Positions 1 to 10,211 of a stretch of 64,000 nucleotides of DNA are shown here, in pieces. A program made the translations under genes and the position numbers. Source of the stretch: Halogeometricum sp. S3BR5-2 (GTDB lineage Archaea > Halobacteriota > Halobacteria > Halobacteriales > Haloferacaceae); NCBI RefSeq assembly GCF_031624635.1, contig NZ_JAMQOQ010000005.1, positions 62,001-126,000 of the forward strand, written 5' to 3'. Every line of letters starts with the position of its first letter. The stretch's first letter is position 1. The notes under the pieces were generated by a model, which did not search any database, had not been told where the DNA came from, and saw only the letters and a program-made list of their open reading frames with translations.

Positions 1-91
1 TGACCTCCTCGTCGACGAAGCGCCGCGCCTCGTCGCGGATCATCCGCTCTTCGGTCGTCAGGTCCGCCTCCAAACCCAGATAATCGAGCAT
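1..91 (-). CDS. Acyl-CoA dehydrogenase, N-terminal fragment
   Basis: Only the first 30 codons lie in the window; the gene runs off the left edge. The translation starts MLDYLGLEADLTTEE and continues with an RDEARRFVDEEV stretch. This matches the first helix of acyl-CoA dehydrogenases, flavoproteins that oxidise acyl-CoA esters. The opening is especially like the glutaryl-CoA or short-chain type, but substrate cannot be judged from 30 residues. The ATG is on the minus strand and a 138-base gap separates it from the upstream amidotransferase. Confidence 0.75.
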   Translation of the reverse strand, partial: MLDYLGLEADLTTEERMIRDEARRFVDEEV

Positions 92-229
92 GAACGACTC
101 TCTGCGGCGGGCGGCAAAAGGTGTTCGCTCGGCCCCGCGGGGCGCCGCCGGCGGAGCGTCCGAGCGAAGCGGAGAGACGAGGAGAGAAGCGAGGGGAAGA
201 GAAGAGGGGGAAGAACCGTCGCGGGCGCC

Positions 230-964
230 TCAGGACGCCGTCTCGGCGTCGGTGCCGATGTCGGGCGCGGCGCCCGCGCGCACCCGCCGCGCGTAGGAGA
301 CGAAGTTCTCGAACAGGCGCTTGGCCTCGCAGGCGGCGCCGTAGTTCTCCTCGTCGATACCGTCCAGAACCGACCGAATCCGCTCGTCGGGGAGGTCCTT
401 CCCCATCGTCACGTCCCGGGCGGTGTCGGGGTCGTACTCGGGGTGGAACTGCACGCCCCACGCGTGCCGCTTCCGGAAGGCGTGGACGCCGTACTCGTTC
501 TCCGCGAGGAGGTCCGCGCCCGCCGGGAGTTCGGTCACCGCGTCCGAGTGCGTCGTGAAGACGGTGAACCGGTCGCCGATTCCCTCGAACAGTTCGCTGT
601 CGGTCGTCTTCCGTACCTCTCGGTAGCCGATTTCGTACTCGCCCATCCCCTCGACGGTGCCCCCGAGCGCCGTCGCGAGAATCTGGTGTCCGTAGCAGAC
701 GCCGAGAACCGGCACGTCGCGTTCGGCGGCGTCGCCCACGTACGTCACGAGGGGCGGAATCCACGCCTCGTCCCAGTAGACGGACGCGCGCGACCCCGTG
801 ACGACGACGCCGTCGAAGTCGAAGTGCGAGGGGAGTTGCCCGCTCGTGACGTCGAATTCGACGAGGTCGGCGTCGAGTTCGCGGCGGAAGTTCCGCCGGG
901 TGTTACTGTCCCCGTGCGACGCGTCGAGAAGAGCGAAACGGAGTCGCTCGGTGCCCTGACTCAT
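230..964 (-). CDS. Class I glutamine amidotransferase (GATase1) domain protein
   Basis: A 244-residue single-domain class I amidotransferase, the fold that releases ammonia from glutamine. The nucleophile elbow GVCYGHQ places the catalytic cysteine at residue 90, and FHPEY supplies the His174/Glu176 pair, so the triad is intact. There is no synthetase domain. It resembles stand-alone GMP-synthase-like amidotransferases or gamma-glutamyl hydrolase-type enzymes rather than a subunit of a known complex. The ATG at 964 follows an AT-rich stretch typical of a leaderless haloarchaeal promoter. The real substrate is unknown. Confidence 0.85.
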   Translation of the reverse strand: MSQGTERLRFALLDASHGDSNTRRNFRRELDADLVEFDVTSGQLPSHFDFDGVVVTGSRASVYWDEAWIPPLVTYVGDAAERDVPVLGVCYGHQILATALGGTVEGMGEYEIGYREVRKTTDSELFEGIGDRFTVFTTHSDAVTELPAGADLLAENEYGVHAFRKRHAWGVQFHPEYDPDTARDVTMGKDLPDERIRSVLDGIDEENYGAACEAKRLFENFVSYARRVRAGAAPDIGTDAETAS

Positions 965-1065
965 TGTTGAATACGAAGAAATCCGTCGTGAAGAGAGTTG
1001 TGCTCGTGGTACGTGTTGTCACCACGAAAACCGTCGTCGGGCTGACAAGCGACAACCGATTTCAG

Positions 1066-1830
1066 TTATTCTTCGAGAAATCCAGCCAGTTCGTCGTTCA
1101 CGCGCTTCGAACGTTCGACGTGCGCGAGGTGTCCCGCATCGTCGACGCCGACGAACTCCCCGCGGGGCAGGTCCGCCGCGAGCGTTCGGGCGTCTTCGAC
1201 GGGCCACGCCGCGTCGTCGGCGCCGTGGACGACCAGCGTCGGCGCCGTCACCTCGTACGGCGCGTCGAGCGAGTACCCGCGGACGGCGGCGGCCTGCGCC
1301 TCCCACGCCGCCGGGTCGGCGTCCTCGGCGGCGCGCCACTCGGTGATGTCCCGCACCGCCTCGGGGTGGTCGTCGACGAACTCGGTCGAAAGCGCCGCCT
1401 TCGTCGTCCGCCGCAGGGCGTCGCGGTCCGTCGGCGGGGCGTACAGCGATTCGAGGTCGACGCCCGACCCCGAGGGGGCGGTCCCGAGGCAGACGAGGCG
1501 CTCGACGCGCGAGGTGGTCCGGGCCGCTTCGAGGCCCACCATCCCGCCGAGGCCCGCGCCGACGACGGCCGCCGAGTGGAGGCCGGCGTCCGAGAGGACG
1601 GTCGTGAGGTCCGAGACGAGGTCGGGGATAGAGTAAGGGCCCGGCGGAGCGTCGGAGCGACCCGCGCCGCGCACGTCGGTGACGAGGCTCTCGAACGGCC
1701 CCGCGACGGCCGCGTGCTGCCACCCCCACTGCCACGCGCCGTACCCGGCGTCGCCGACGAAGACGACCGGGTCGCCGTCGCCGTCGCGTTCGTAGTAGCA
1801 GGCGACGCCGCCGTTCGAAGCCACTGGCAT
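1066..1830 (-). CDS. Alpha/beta-hydrolase fold protein with altered nucleophile elbow
   Basis: A 254-residue alpha/beta-hydrolase fold protein. A GRSD loop, a VVHGADD strand carrying the acid, and GHLAHVE carrying the histidine are all recognisable. The nucleophile elbow, normally G-x-S-x-G, reads GAGLGG, so the serine position (residue 93) is glycine and simple ester hydrolysis is doubtful. I chose the ATG at 1830 because a TATA-like GATAAAG lies about 28 nt upstream; a GTG at 1884 is also in frame and would add 18 residues. It lies just downstream of the DUF7504-type gene on the same strand. Confidence 0.8.
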   Translation of the reverse strand: MPVASNGGVACYYERDGDGDPVVFVGDAGYGAWQWGWQHAAVAGPFESLVTDVRGAGRSDAPPGPYSIPDLVSDLTTVLSDAGLHSAAVVGAGLGGMVGLEAARTTSRVERLVCLGTAPSGSGVDLESLYAPPTDRDALRRTTKAALSTEFVDDHPEAVRDITEWRAAEDADPAAWEAQAAAVRGYSLDAPYEVTAPTLVVHGADDAAWPVEDARTLAADLPRGEFVGVDDAGHLAHVERSKRVNDELAGFLEE

Positions 1831-1887
1831 GGTACGGTCGTAGTCGGCGGGGCGTCCCTTTATCGGCACCGACACGACTCTCACTGC

Positions 1888-2526
1888 CTACTGCGTCCGC
1901 AGTCGCCACCCGCCGTCGCCCTCGTACGACAACACGCCGTGAAAGAGGCTCTCCAGCGTCGTCACCGTCGTCTCCTCCTGGGTCGACGGGTCGAGGAAGA
2001 ACAGACCTCGAGCGCCGAGTCGCGGTCCGTCGGCGCTCTCGGCGCCCCGTTCGTCGAACCCGAGAGTGTCGAGGCGGCCGACGAGGACGTGCAGGAACCG
2101 GTAGAGCGCCTTCAGCGACACGTGCCGAAGCAACGCGTCGAGCGAGTCCACCGAGACGATTATCTCCGCGTTCGAGTCGTCGGCCCACGAACCCGTGTAG
2201 CGCGTCGCCCGCATGCCGATGCTCGTCAGGTCGGCCGGCGTCGGCACCGTCTCGACGGCGACGCCGTCGGGCAGTTCGTCCGTCGCTTGATCCGGCGTCG
2301 TCACGACGGCGGCGTTCGCGGGCGGACCGTCGAGGGCCGCCACCCAGTCGTCGTACCACCGCGCGGGCGGCCGCGAGAAGCAGACGCCGAAGAGGTTGAC
2401 GGGGCGCGACCCGCCGGCGAGGAGGCGCCTGCACGTCGCGTCCGAGTCGGACTCGGACGCGGGTCTGAGGACGAGGAGGCCGGCGGCGTCCCGCGTCTCG
2501 CGGGTCACCCGTTCGGTGAGTTCCAT
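1888..2526 (-). CDS. Conserved haloarchaeal protein, DUF7504-like
   Basis: A 212-residue soluble acidic protein that resembles the haloarchaeal DUF7504 family, a degenerate RecA/KaiC-like fold often found near sensor kinases and HTR-type genes. No Walker A lysine motif is visible, so ATP binding is not supported. The central SVDSLDALLRHV and RFLHVLVGRL segments look like the helices that follow the family's degenerate Walker B strand. Its stop is 57 nt upstream of the preferred start of the alpha/beta-fold gene, so the two may be cotranscribed. Function is unknown. Confidence 0.65.
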   Translation of the reverse strand: MELTERVTRETRDAAGLLVLRPASESDSDATCRRLLAGGSRPVNLFGVCFSRPPARWYDDWVAALDGPPANAAVVTTPDQATDELPDGVAVETVPTPADLTSIGMRATRYTGSWADDSNAEIIVSVDSLDALLRHVSLKALYRFLHVLVGRLDTLGFDERGAESADGPRLGARGLFFLDPSTQEETTVTTLESLFHGVLSYEGDGGWRLRTQ

Positions 2527-2684
2527 CTACCGAGTAGGCACGTCGACAGCTAGCCTTAATTGTTTGTCGTGTCCGCGGGGCGTAACCGAACCGCGGCGGG
2601 GACGGATGAGAGGCGGAGGACGGAAGACGAGAGGAGAGTCGCCGTCGAATCGGGGCGGTTCAGGTTCGGATTCGGGACCCGGTC

Positions 2685-5453
2685 TCAGGCGTCGAGGACC
2701 TGACGGAGCACGTCGGGCGCTTCTTCGAGGATGTCGTCGAGGGCGTCGACGTCGGGGCCGCCGCCCTGCGCGAAGTCCGGCGGGCCGCCGCCGCCGCCGC
2801 CGACGCGGGAGGCGAGTTCGCCGACGACTTCGCCGGCGTTGATGCCCACGCCGTCTGGGACGCCGACGACGAACTGGGCGCTGCCGCCCGCGGCGGACCC
2901 GAGGACGGCGACTTTGCCCTCGCCGACGATGGCGTTGGCCGTCGCGCGGAGTTCGTCGGCGTCGCCGTCGACGCGTTGGACGACGGCGGGCGTACCGTCG
3001 ACGTCTATCTCTTCGGTCTCCGCGGCGGCGCGCGCCTCCGCGAGTTCGGACTTCAGGCGGTCGACGGTCTTGCCGCGCTCCTTCCACTCGGTGAAGAACC
3101 GCTCGGCCGTCTCCGGCACGTCCTCGGGGTTGACGTCGAGGACGTCGGCCGCGTCGTAGAGGGCGTCCTCGGTGCGCTGGGTCGCGGAGATGGCGGCGTC
3201 GCCCGCGGCGAAGACGATGCGCTCGACGCCGTCCTGCACGGGTTCGGTGTTCAGAATCTTGATGGCGCCGATGTCGCCCGTCCGCTTGACGTGCGTGCCG
3301 CCGCAGGCCTGCACGTCGTCGCCGACGGTGATGACGCGGACGTTGCGTCCCGGCGGAATCCCGCCCTGATAGAGGTCGAAGCCGTACTTCTCCTCGGCCT
3401 GGTGGCGGTCCGGCCACTCGGCCCGCACCGTGCTGTTGGCCATCACGATGTCGTTGGCGACGTGTTCTATCTCTTTGACCTCCTCGCGGGTGATGCGCTC
3501 GTAGTGGGAGATGTCGAAGCGCGCCCGGTCGACGCCCTTCTGCGCGCCGGCCTGTCGGACGTGGTCGCCGAGCACCTGCCGCGCGGCGTGGCCGACGACG
3601 TGCGTCGCCGTGTGGTGCCGCATCAGACGGCGGCGTCGCTCCACGTCGAGTTGCCCGCGGACGAACTCGCCCTTGCCGGGGTCGGCGTCCGTGCGGTGCA
3701 GGACGACGCCGTCGCGAATCTGCACGTCGGACACCTGTACGGTCGCGTCGTCCGTCGAGAGCGTGCCGTGGTCGGCGGGTTGACCCCCGCCCTCGGGGTA
3801 GAACATCGTCTGGTCGAGCACCACGTCGTAGCCCTCGTCGCGTTCGATGACGTCGAGGACGACAGCCTCGAACTCCGTGCGCTCCTGGTCGTCGTAGTAG
3901 AGCTTCTCGGTGTCGGGCAGGTCCGCGAGTCGCTGCTCGCGCTTCTCGGCCTCCTCGGAGGCGCCCTCGCCCTCGTGGCGGTCCGCGACGAGCGAGTAGA
4001 AGTTGTCCGGCACGTCCACCGTCGCGCCGCGTTCCTCGGCTATCTCCCGCACCATGTCGGGTTGGATGCCGTGGGAGTCGTACAGTTCGACGAGTTCGTC
4101 CAGCGGAATCGGCTCGTCCCGCCCGGCGTACTCGTCGGCCAGCGACTGCACCTTGCGCGTGCCGCGTTCGAGCGTCTCGCGGTACTTCCGCTCTTCAGTT
4201 CGCACGATGTCGCGGATGGTGTCGCGGTTCTCGTAGTCGAGTCGCTCGGCCTGCATGTCCACGAGTTCGTCGAGGGGCGCGTCGACGCCGACGTTGTCGA
4301 CGAGTCGCTTCGTCCGGCGGAGCACCATGCGCGCGAGGTAGCCCGTCCCGACGTTCGAGGGGACGATGCCGTCGCCGAACATGTATGCCAGAGTGCGGCA
4401 GTGGTCGGCGATGGCGTAGATGTCTTCGAGGGGACGCAGGAGGCTCGTGAGTTCGTCGACGTCGACGCCGAGTTCGTCGGCGATGTCGCCGCGGGCCTCG
4501 TACACGTCGTCCACCTCGTCGATGTCGAGGTACCCGGACAGTTTCGCCGCGCGGTGGACGAGTTCCTCGTCCTCTTCGGAGAGGGAGACGTTGGCGTTCT
4601 CCTTCAGGAACTCGATCATGTCGGGGTACACCGCCTCGTAGACGGTGGCGGTGCCCTGCGACACCCACGCCCAGCGTTCGAGGCCGTACCCGGTGTCGAC
4701 GATGTAGGTGTCCATCGGCGAGTACCGGTTGCCGTCCTTCATCTCGTAGTCGCCGTCGGGGTCCTGCTCCATCGACATGAAGACGAGGGTGGCGAGTTCG
4801 GCGCCTCGGTACAGCACCTCGAAGGCGGGGCCGGCGTTGCCGCCGCCGACCCACGGGTCCTCGATGTACGTTATCTCCTCCAAATCGGCGCCCATGTGCT
4901 CGAAGAACTCGTCGCAGAGTTCGACCGTCTCGTCCTTCCAGTACACCTCGCCGGAGTAGGCGTACTCGTCGCCCACCTCCTCGCGGGCGTTGAAGGCGTG
5001 GTGGGCCATCATCTCGAACGCCATCGTGTGCCGGCCCGTCTTCCCCACGTTGTCGATGTCCTGCATCCGGATGCAGGGCTGGGAGATGGTCAGGGGGTTC
5101 GCCGGCGGCGGCGTCTGACCGCTGGTGACGAGGGGTTGGAAGTCGTAGATAGAGGCCTGCGTCAACAGCACGTCGTCGCGCCAGCGGTTCGCCGCGACCG
5201 GGTAGGGTTCGATTCGCTCGTGCCCGTGCTCCTCGAAGAACGAGAGGAACTCCTCTCGCATCTCCTCTAAGGTGTACTCCTCGGCGAAGCCCGGGTTGTC
5301 GATGAACGAGTAGTCGTCCGCGGGCGGTTCCCCGCAGGTCTCCCGGTCGGGGTCGCGCGTCCAGAAGTACGCGTCGGTCACCGGGCACTGCTTCCGGTGG
5401 AATCCCTCCTCCTCGAAGTAGTCGAGGCGGTACTCCTCTTCGAGTTCGCTCAT
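2685..5453 (-). CDS. alaS: Alanine--tRNA ligase (archaeal type)
   Basis: Alanyl-tRNA synthetase, 922 residues, which charges tRNA-Ala. The class II catalytic core is followed by the editing domain with HHTATH near residue 612 and CGGTH near residue 717, the zinc-binding and editing signatures. The C-terminal part ends in a glycine-rich DHHA1-type segment ([10 protein letters not shown]). The length matches archaeal AlaRS. The reading frame stays open upstream, but the ATG at 5453 ([13 protein letters not shown]) matches the family start and has a GTTTTAC promoter element about 27 nt upstream. Confidence 0.97.
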   Translation of the reverse strand: MSELEEEYRLDYFEEEGFHRKQCPVTDAYFWTRDPDRETCGEPPADDYSFIDNPGFAEEYTLEEMREEFLSFFEEHGHERIEPYPVAANRWRDDVLLTQASIYDFQPLVTSGQTPPPANPLTISQPCIRMQDIDNVGKTGRHTMAFEMMAHHAFNAREEVGDEYAYSGEVYWKDETVELCDEFFEHMGADLEEITYIEDPWVGGGNAGPAFEVLYRGAELATLVFMSMEQDPDGDYEMKDGNRYSPMDTYIVDTGYGLERWAWVSQGTATVYEAVYPDMIEFLKENANVSLSEEDEELVHRAAKLSGYLDIDEVDDVYEARGDIADELGVDVDELTSLLRPLEDIYAIADHCRTLAYMFGDGIVPSNVGTGYLARMVLRRTKRLVDNVGVDAPLDELVDMQAERLDYENRDTIRDIVRTEERKYRETLERGTRKVQSLADEYAGRDEPIPLDELVELYDSHGIQPDMVREIAEERGATVDVPDNFYSLVADRHEGEGASEEAEKREQRLADLPDTEKLYYDDQERTEFEAVVLDVIERDEGYDVVLDQTMFYPEGGGQPADHGTLSTDDATVQVSDVQIRDGVVLHRTDADPGKGEFVRGQLDVERRRRLMRHHTATHVVGHAARQVLGDHVRQAGAQKGVDRARFDISHYERITREEVKEIEHVANDIVMANSTVRAEWPDRHQAEEKYGFDLYQGGIPPGRNVRVITVGDDVQACGGTHVKRTGDIGAIKILNTEPVQDGVERIVFAAGDAAISATQRTEDALYDAADVLDVNPEDVPETAERFFTEWKERGKTVDRLKSELAEARAAAETEEIDVDGTPAVVQRVDGDADELRATANAIVGEGKVAVLGSAAGGSAQFVVGVPDGVGINAGEVVGELASRVGGGGGGPPDFAQGGGPDVDALDDILEEAPDVLRQVLDA

Positions 5454-5622
5454 TACACCAGATTGACCCACGGCCGGGTAAAACAGTTCCGGGTAAGCGG
5501 CGCGGGAGGCGCCGATTTCGGCCTCGTTTCCCGCCGCCGTCGGGCGAAAAGAGCGTCGGACGCGCGGACGACGACTCGTCGCCGTCGACACCGCTAACGT
5601 CGCCGCGAGCGTCCTTTCGTTC

Positions 5623-6111
5623 ATGGAGATACGCGAGTCCATCCGGCGGAGACCCGTCGTCGAGTGGGCGGCATGGGTACTGCTCTCGGAACTGGCCGGC
5701 GTCGTCGGCGGCGTCGCGACGGCGTCGGCCGTCGGAACGTGGTACGCGACGCTCGCGCAACCGTCGTTCGCCCCGTCGAGTTGGGTGTTCGGACCCGTGT
5801 GGACGGCGCTGTACGCCCTCATGGGGACGGCGGCGTTCCTCGTCTCTCGCTCCGCGGACCCGCGCGCCCGAACGGCGCTGTACGCCTTCGTCGGCCACCT
5901 CCTCCTCAACGCGGCGTGGTCGTTCGCGTTCTTCGGCCTGCGGTCGACGCTGTACGGCCTCGTCGTCATCGTCCCTCTCCTCGGCGCCGTCGCCGCGGTG
6001 ACCGCCCTGTTCGGACGCGTCGACCGCCGGGCCGCGATTCTCATGCTGCCGTACCTCGGGTGGGTGGCGTTCGCGACGGCGCTCAACTACCGGTTCTGGG
6101 CGCTAAACTGA
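5623..6111 (+). CDS. tspO: TspO/MBR family membrane protein
   Basis: A 162-residue integral membrane protein with five predicted hydrophobic segments. It carries TspO/MBR signatures: [15 protein letters not shown] in the first loop and [11 protein letters not shown] in helix 4, with LNYRFW near the C-terminus. TspO proteins bind tetrapyrroles and are tied to porphyrin or light/stress responses. The gene is divergent from alaS, with 169 bases shared between them, and is followed at once by the sensor kinase gene on the same strand. Confidence 0.9.
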   Translation: MEIRESIRRRPVVEWAAWVLLSELAGVVGGVATASAVGTWYATLAQPSFAPSSWVFGPVWTALYALMGTAAFLVSRSADPRARTALYAFVGHLLLNAAWSFAFFGLRSTLYGLVVIVPLLGAVAAVTALFGRVDRRAAILMLPYLGWVAFATALNYRFWALN

Positions 6112-6195
6112 ACGGGCGTGGGATATCCCACCGCGGCACGCGGGAACGTCCCGCAACAGTTATATGAATTCTGGGTCTCCCTTAGTCAGACCGAC

Positions 6196-8478
6196 GTGCA
6201 AGACGTTGAACACGTACGACTCGCGGCGGACGACGCGGCCGCCCTCGGCGGCGTCGCGTCGAACGCCACGACGGGGGTGGGGATAGCGACGCTGGCGGCG
6301 GCCGAAACCGGCGAACGCGCCGTCGACGTCGCCGTCGTCACCGACCCGGAACGGGAGTTCGACCTCGACGTTCCCGTCGTCTGTTACGCCGACTGCGACC
6401 CCGAGTCGGTGCCGCGGCCCGAGCGATTCGACGCGTTCGTCCCGCGGGGCGACGAGGCGTCGCTCCGCACGCAGATCCGGTGGCTCCGCTCGCGCGCGGA
6501 ACGGTGCGACCACGGTCGGAGCCGACTCAAGCGACTGTACGAGGGCACCTCGACCCTCATCGCCGCCGAGACGACCGACGAACTGTTCGCGCGGACGATA
6601 GACATCGCAGAGCGCATCCTCGCGTTCGACAACTCCTCTATCAGCATCGACGTGGGCGGGAGTTTCCGCGTCTCCGCCACCGACACCGCCACCGACGAGG
6701 GCGACCTGATTCCGCTGGGTCAGGGAATCCTGGGGGAGACCTACCGGACCGGCGAGTCGAAACTCGTCGACGACGTCCGCGAACACGGCGCCGCCGCGCC
6801 GGACGACCCCGCGTTCCGCTCCGTCGTCAGCGTCCCCATCGGAGATATCGGCGTCTTTCAGGCCATCTCGACGGAGGTCGGCGCGTACGACGAGACGGAC
6901 CGCCAACTGGCGGAACTGCTCGTCTCCTACGTCGCCGAGACGGCCGCGCGCATCGAATCGGAGGCGGCGCTCCGGGAGAGTCGCGGGCGCATCGAGGCGC
7001 TCCACCGCGGGACGGTCGAACTCGCCGCCGTCACCGACCTCGCGGAACTGTTCGAGCGGACCGTCGGGATAACGGCCGAGATTCTCTCGTTCGACCTGAG
7101 CTATATCGGCGTCGTCGAGGGGGGGTACATCGTCCCCGCGGCCACCTCCGAGGAGTTCCCCGAGGACGGCGCGGAGGTGAAACCGCTGGAGGACGGCGGC
7201 GTCGCCGCGCACGTCCACCACACCGGGCAGACGCGCCTCGTCACAGACATGGCCGAGGCCGAGGACGCCCGGCCGACGAAGGACGACTACCGCTCGGGGG
7301 TGAGCGTCCCCGTCGGAGACATCGCCGTCTTCCAAGCGGCCGCGTACACGCCGAATGCGTTCGACGAGGCGGACGTGGAACTCACCGAACTGCTGATGGC
7401 GCACGTCGCCGTGACCGCCGAGCGCATCCGCGCCGAGGAGAGCCTCCGCGACGAGCGCGACCGCTCGACGGCGCTCTTCGAACACGTCTCGGACGCCGCC
7501 GTCGCCTACGAGGTGGACGACGGAGGCACCGCGCGCGTCCAGAGCGTCAACCGCGCCTTCGAGGAGCGGTTCGGACGCCGCGCGGTCGACGTCGTGGGCG
7601 GCGACCTCGTCGACGAAATCGTTCCCGACGACGAGGCGGACCCGCTCGAACTGCGCGTCGCCGGGGGAGAGCGTCACCGGGGGGAGGTGCGGCGACTCGC
7701 CGCCGACGGCGCGCGGGAGTTCATCCTCAACGTCGTCCCCCTCGACCCCGACGCGAGCGACGGCCGGGGGTACGCGCTGTACACCGACATCACCGAGCGG
7801 AAGCGCCGCGAGTCGGAGTTGGAGCGGCAGAACGAGCGGTTGGAGGAGTTCGCCAACATCGTGAGCCACGACCTGCGGAACCCGCTGGCCGTCGCGCAGG
7901 GCCACCTCGACCTCGCCCGCGAGACCGACCGCGAGGAGTCCTTCGAGACGGTCGCGAACTCCCTCGCGCAGATGGAGCGGCTCATCGACGACCTGCTGTC
8001 GCTCGCCCGGCAGGGGAACGTGGTGGGCGAGACGGACGCCGTCGACGTGGCGACGACCGCCCGGCGCGCGTGGGCGACCGTCGAGACGCCGGGAGCGTCG
8101 CTGGAGGCGACGCCGACGACGGTGGAGGCCGACGAGGAGCGACTCGCCGAACTGCTCGGGAACCTCTTTCGGAACGCGCTGGAACACGGCGCGGCGGACG
8201 GCGACCGGCCCATCGCCGTCCGCGTGGGTCCGCTCGGCGGCGACGACGCGGGCGACGGAAAAGAAGGGAGAGACGGGTTCTACGTCGAGGACGACGGCGT
8301 CGGCATCCCGCCCGACCGCCGCGAACGCGTCTTCGACCCCGGCGAGACGACCGGCGAGGACGGCATCGGCTACGGACTCGCCATCGTCTCCCGCATCGGC
8401 GACGCGCACGGCTGGTCGGTGTCGGTGACGGAGTCGGAAACGGGCGGCGCGCGCTTCGAGTTCCGGACCGGGTCTTAG
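6196..8478 (+). CDS. Sensor histidine kinase with tandem GAF and PAS domains
   Basis: A cytoplasmic sensor kinase of 760 residues. A degenerate receiver-like N-terminus (about residues 1-100) is followed by two GAF domains (about 130-260 and 285-400), a PAS domain (about 415-530), HisKA with the phospho-acceptor in SHDLRNPLA (His558) and a HATPase_c domain with [11 protein letters not shown] and DDGVGIP. There are no membrane segments, so it should sense a soluble signal. The GTG at 6196 is preferred because GTTATAT lies about 35 nt upstream; translation could also start at 6118. No response regulator is adjacent. Its stop overlaps the convergent rfcA stop by 4 nt. Confidence 0.88.
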   Translation: MQDVEHVRLAADDAAALGGVASNATTGVGIATLAAAETGERAVDVAVVTDPEREFDLDVPVVCYADCDPESVPRPERFDAFVPRGDEASLRTQIRWLRSRAERCDHGRSRLKRLYEGTSTLIAAETTDELFARTIDIAERILAFDNSSISIDVGGSFRVSATDTATDEGDLIPLGQGILGETYRTGESKLVDDVREHGAAAPDDPAFRSVVSVPIGDIGVFQAISTEVGAYDETDRQLAELLVSYVAETAARIESEAALRESRGRIEALHRGTVELAAVTDLAELFERTVGITAEILSFDLSYIGVVEGGYIVPAATSEEFPEDGAEVKPLEDGGVAAHVHHTGQTRLVTDMAEAEDARPTKDDYRSGVSVPVGDIAVFQAAAYTPNAFDEADVELTELLMAHVAVTAERIRAEESLRDERDRSTALFEHVSDAAVAYEVDDGGTARVQSVNRAFEERFGRRAVDVVGGDLVDEIVPDDEADPLELRVAGGERHRGEVRRLAADGAREFILNVVPLDPDASDGRGYALYTDITERKRRESELERQNERLEEFANIVSHDLRNPLAVAQGHLDLARETDREESFETVANSLAQMERLIDDLLSLARQGNVVGETDAVDVATTARRAWATVETPGASLEATPTTVEADEERLAELLGNLFRNALEHGAADGDRPIAVRVGPLGGDDAGDGKEGRDGFYVEDDGVGIPPDRRERVFDPGETTGEDGIGYGLAIVSRIGDAHGWSVSVTESETGGARFEFRTGS

Positions 8479-9455
8479 TCGTCGGCCGCCGCCAGCGACG
8501 CGAGCAGCGCCTCCAACTGCACCTGCTCGTTGGCCCCCTCGGTGATACGGTAGTCCGCCTCGCCGATGCGCTCCATCAGGCGGACGGTGGCGCGTTCGTC
8601 GAGGTCGAACTCCCACACCGAGCGGTGGAGTTGGTCGATGATGTCGCCGCCGGCCATCCCGGTGTCGACGAGGAGCGTCTCCAGTTTCGACCGCGCGGCG
8701 AGGAAGTCGCCGTCGATGGCCGACTGAACCATCTCCTCGATGTCCTCGGGGCGGGCGGTGGAGGTGATGAGGTAGACGGCCTCCTCGTCGACCACCTCGC
8801 CCGTCGTCGCCGCCGCCTGCAGGGAGTTGATGGCGCGGCGCATGTCGCCGCCGGCGGCGTAGACGAGGGCGTCGAGGCCGTCCTCGGTGAGTTCGATGTC
8901 CTCCTCGTCCGCGACGACTTCGACCTGCTTGCGGACGGCGTCGTCGCCGAGCGGCGAGAAACGGAAGACGGCGCATCGGGACTGGATGGGGTCGATAATC
9001 TTCGAGGAGTAGTTACACGAGAGGATGAAGCGCGTGTTGTCGGAGAACTGTTCCATCGTCCGGCGGAGCGCCGACTGCGCGTCGGAGGTGAGCGAGTCGG
9101 CCTCGTCGAGGAAGATGATGCGGTAGTCGTAGCCGCCGAAGGAGGCGCGGGCGAAGTTCTTTATCCTATCTCGCACCACGTCGATGCCGCGCTCGTCCGA
9201 GGCGTTGAGTTCGAGGAAGTTGCCGCGCCAGTCGTCGCCGTAGACGGCGCGGGCAATCGCGGTGGCAGAGGTGGTCTTGCCGACGCCCGCCGGCCCCGCG
9301 AACAGCAGGTGCGGCAGGTCGTCCTGCTCGATGTAGGAGCGGAGTCGGTCGACGATGTCCTCCTGCCCGTAGACGTCGTCGAGCGTCTGCGGTCGGTACT
9401 TCTCGATCCAGATTTCGCGACCCGTCGTCCCCTCCGCGTCCGCGGCCTCGCTCAT
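8475..9455 (-). CDS. rfcA: Replication factor C small subunit A
   Basis: Clamp-loader small subunit, 326 residues, which loads PCNA onto primed DNA with ATP. It has Walker [10 protein letters not shown], Walker B FLDEAD and the SRC arginine-finger motif in PIQSRC. No intein interrupts the Walker A region, unlike several archaeal RFC genes. This is the canonical active small subunit; a second, divergent one lies at 54617-55672. The start MSEAADAEG at 9455 faces the samp2 gene on the other strand. Confidence 0.96.
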   Translation of the reverse strand: MSEAADAEGTTGREIWIEKYRPQTLDDVYGQEDIVDRLRSYIEQDDLPHLLFAGPAGVGKTTSATAIARAVYGDDWRGNFLELNASDERGIDVVRDRIKNFARASFGGYDYRIIFLDEADSLTSDAQSALRRTMEQFSDNTRFILSCNYSSKIIDPIQSRCAVFRFSPLGDDAVRKQVEVVADEEDIELTEDGLDALVYAAGGDMRRAINSLQAAATTGEVVDEEAVYLITSTARPEDIEEMVQSAIDGDFLAARSKLETLLVDTGMAGGDIIDQLHRSVWEFDLDERATVRLMERIGEADYRITEGANEQVQLEALLASLAAADD

Positions 9456-9592
9456 ACCTCGGAGTCGGTCCCGGCGAGTGATAAAGCACCCGCGTTGGAC
9501 CCGACGCGGGGTCGCGGCCCGCCCGCGACGGCGGCCGCCCGCCGCGCGCCGGGGAGCGAAACGGGGAAAACCGCGCCGCGCGGAGAGGGGGT

Positions 9593-9799
9593 ATGCACGT
9601 CACCGTCGAAGTCGTCGGCGAGGGGGTCGAGGAGGTGTCCGTCGGCGCGGACGGCACCTACGCGGACCTCGTCCGCGCCGTCGACCTCAGCCCCCACGAG
9701 GTGTCCGTCCTCGTCGACGGGTCCCCCGTCCCCGAGGACCAACCCGTCGAGGCCGACCGCGTGAAGGTTCTGCGCCTCATCAAGGGCGGGGCTGCCTGA
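9593..9799 (+). CDS. samp2: Small archaeal modifier protein 2 (ubiquitin-like, SAMP2)
   Basis: A 68-residue beta-grasp protein closely resembling Haloferax SAMP2 ([33 protein letters not shown]). SAMP2 is adenylated by UbaA, conjugated to lysines of target proteins, and also supplies sulfur for wobble-uridine tRNA thiolation. The known Haloferax protein, as I recall it, ends at the diglycine; here two alanines follow (GGAA), so the reactive glycine carboxylate would be buried unless the tail is removed. It lies between rfcA (divergent) and an acetyltransferase gene 10 nt downstream. Confidence 0.93.
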   Translation: MHVTVEVVGEGVEEVSVGADGTYADLVRAVDLSPHEVSVLVDGSPVPEDQPVEADRVKVLRLIKGGAA

Positions 9800-9809
9800 G
9801 AGCCGAAAC

Positions 9810-10211
9810 GTGCCCGAAGGACCCGAGATACGCCCCGCCCGCCCCGCCGACCGGGACGCCGCCGTCGAACTGCTGGACGCCGCGATGCTCGAAGTCGACC
9901 CCGGTCGGGTTCGCGAGCGAATCGAGGCCGGCGGCGTCCTCGTCGTCGACGCCGGGAGTCGACTCGTCGGCGTCTGCGTGCTGGCACCGGGCGACGGGGA
10001 GACGGAGGCGGAGACGGAGATAATCCACATCGCCGTACACCGCTCGCGTCGGGCGCGGGGGCTCGGTCGAGAACTGGTCGAGGCGGCCGCGGCGCTGAGC
10101 GAGGGACCGTTGACGGCGACGTTTCGAGGACAGGTGCGGCCGTTCTACGAGGCGGTGGGGTTCGAGATAACGGAGGCCGGAGACGGCAGGTTCCGGGGTC
10201 GACTCAGATGA
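9810..10211 (+). CDS. GNAT family N-acetyltransferase
   Basis: A 133-residue GNAT acetyltransferase. The acetyl-CoA-binding core is visible in IIHIAVHRSRRARGLGRELV (motif A, R/Q-x-x-G-x-G/A type) and the C-terminal FYEAVGF. It starts with GTG 10 nt after samp2 and is probably translated from the same transcript. The substrate is unknown; cotranscription with a protein modifier makes a protein or small-amine substrate possible, but nothing in the sequence proves it. The stop overlaps the stop of the convergent phosphohexomutase gene by 8 nt. Confidence 0.85.
   Translation: MPEGPEIRPARPADRDAAVELLDAAMLEVDPGRVRERIEAGGVLVVDAGSRLVGVCVLAPGDGETEAETEIIHIAVHRSRRARGLGRELVEAAAALSEGPLTATFRGQVRPFYEAVGFEITEAGDGRFRGRLR

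Noticed and set aside
2976-5270. Long open frame on the plus strand opposite alaS
   Set aside because: It is antisense to a full-length, highly conserved AlaRS. Long empty frames are expected on the other strand in very GC-rich DNA, and no motif is recognisable.
6480-9764. Open frame of more than 1,000 codons on the plus strand
   Set aside because: It runs through the histidine kinase in another frame and then antisense to rfcA, with an Arg-rich composition unlike halophilic proteins.
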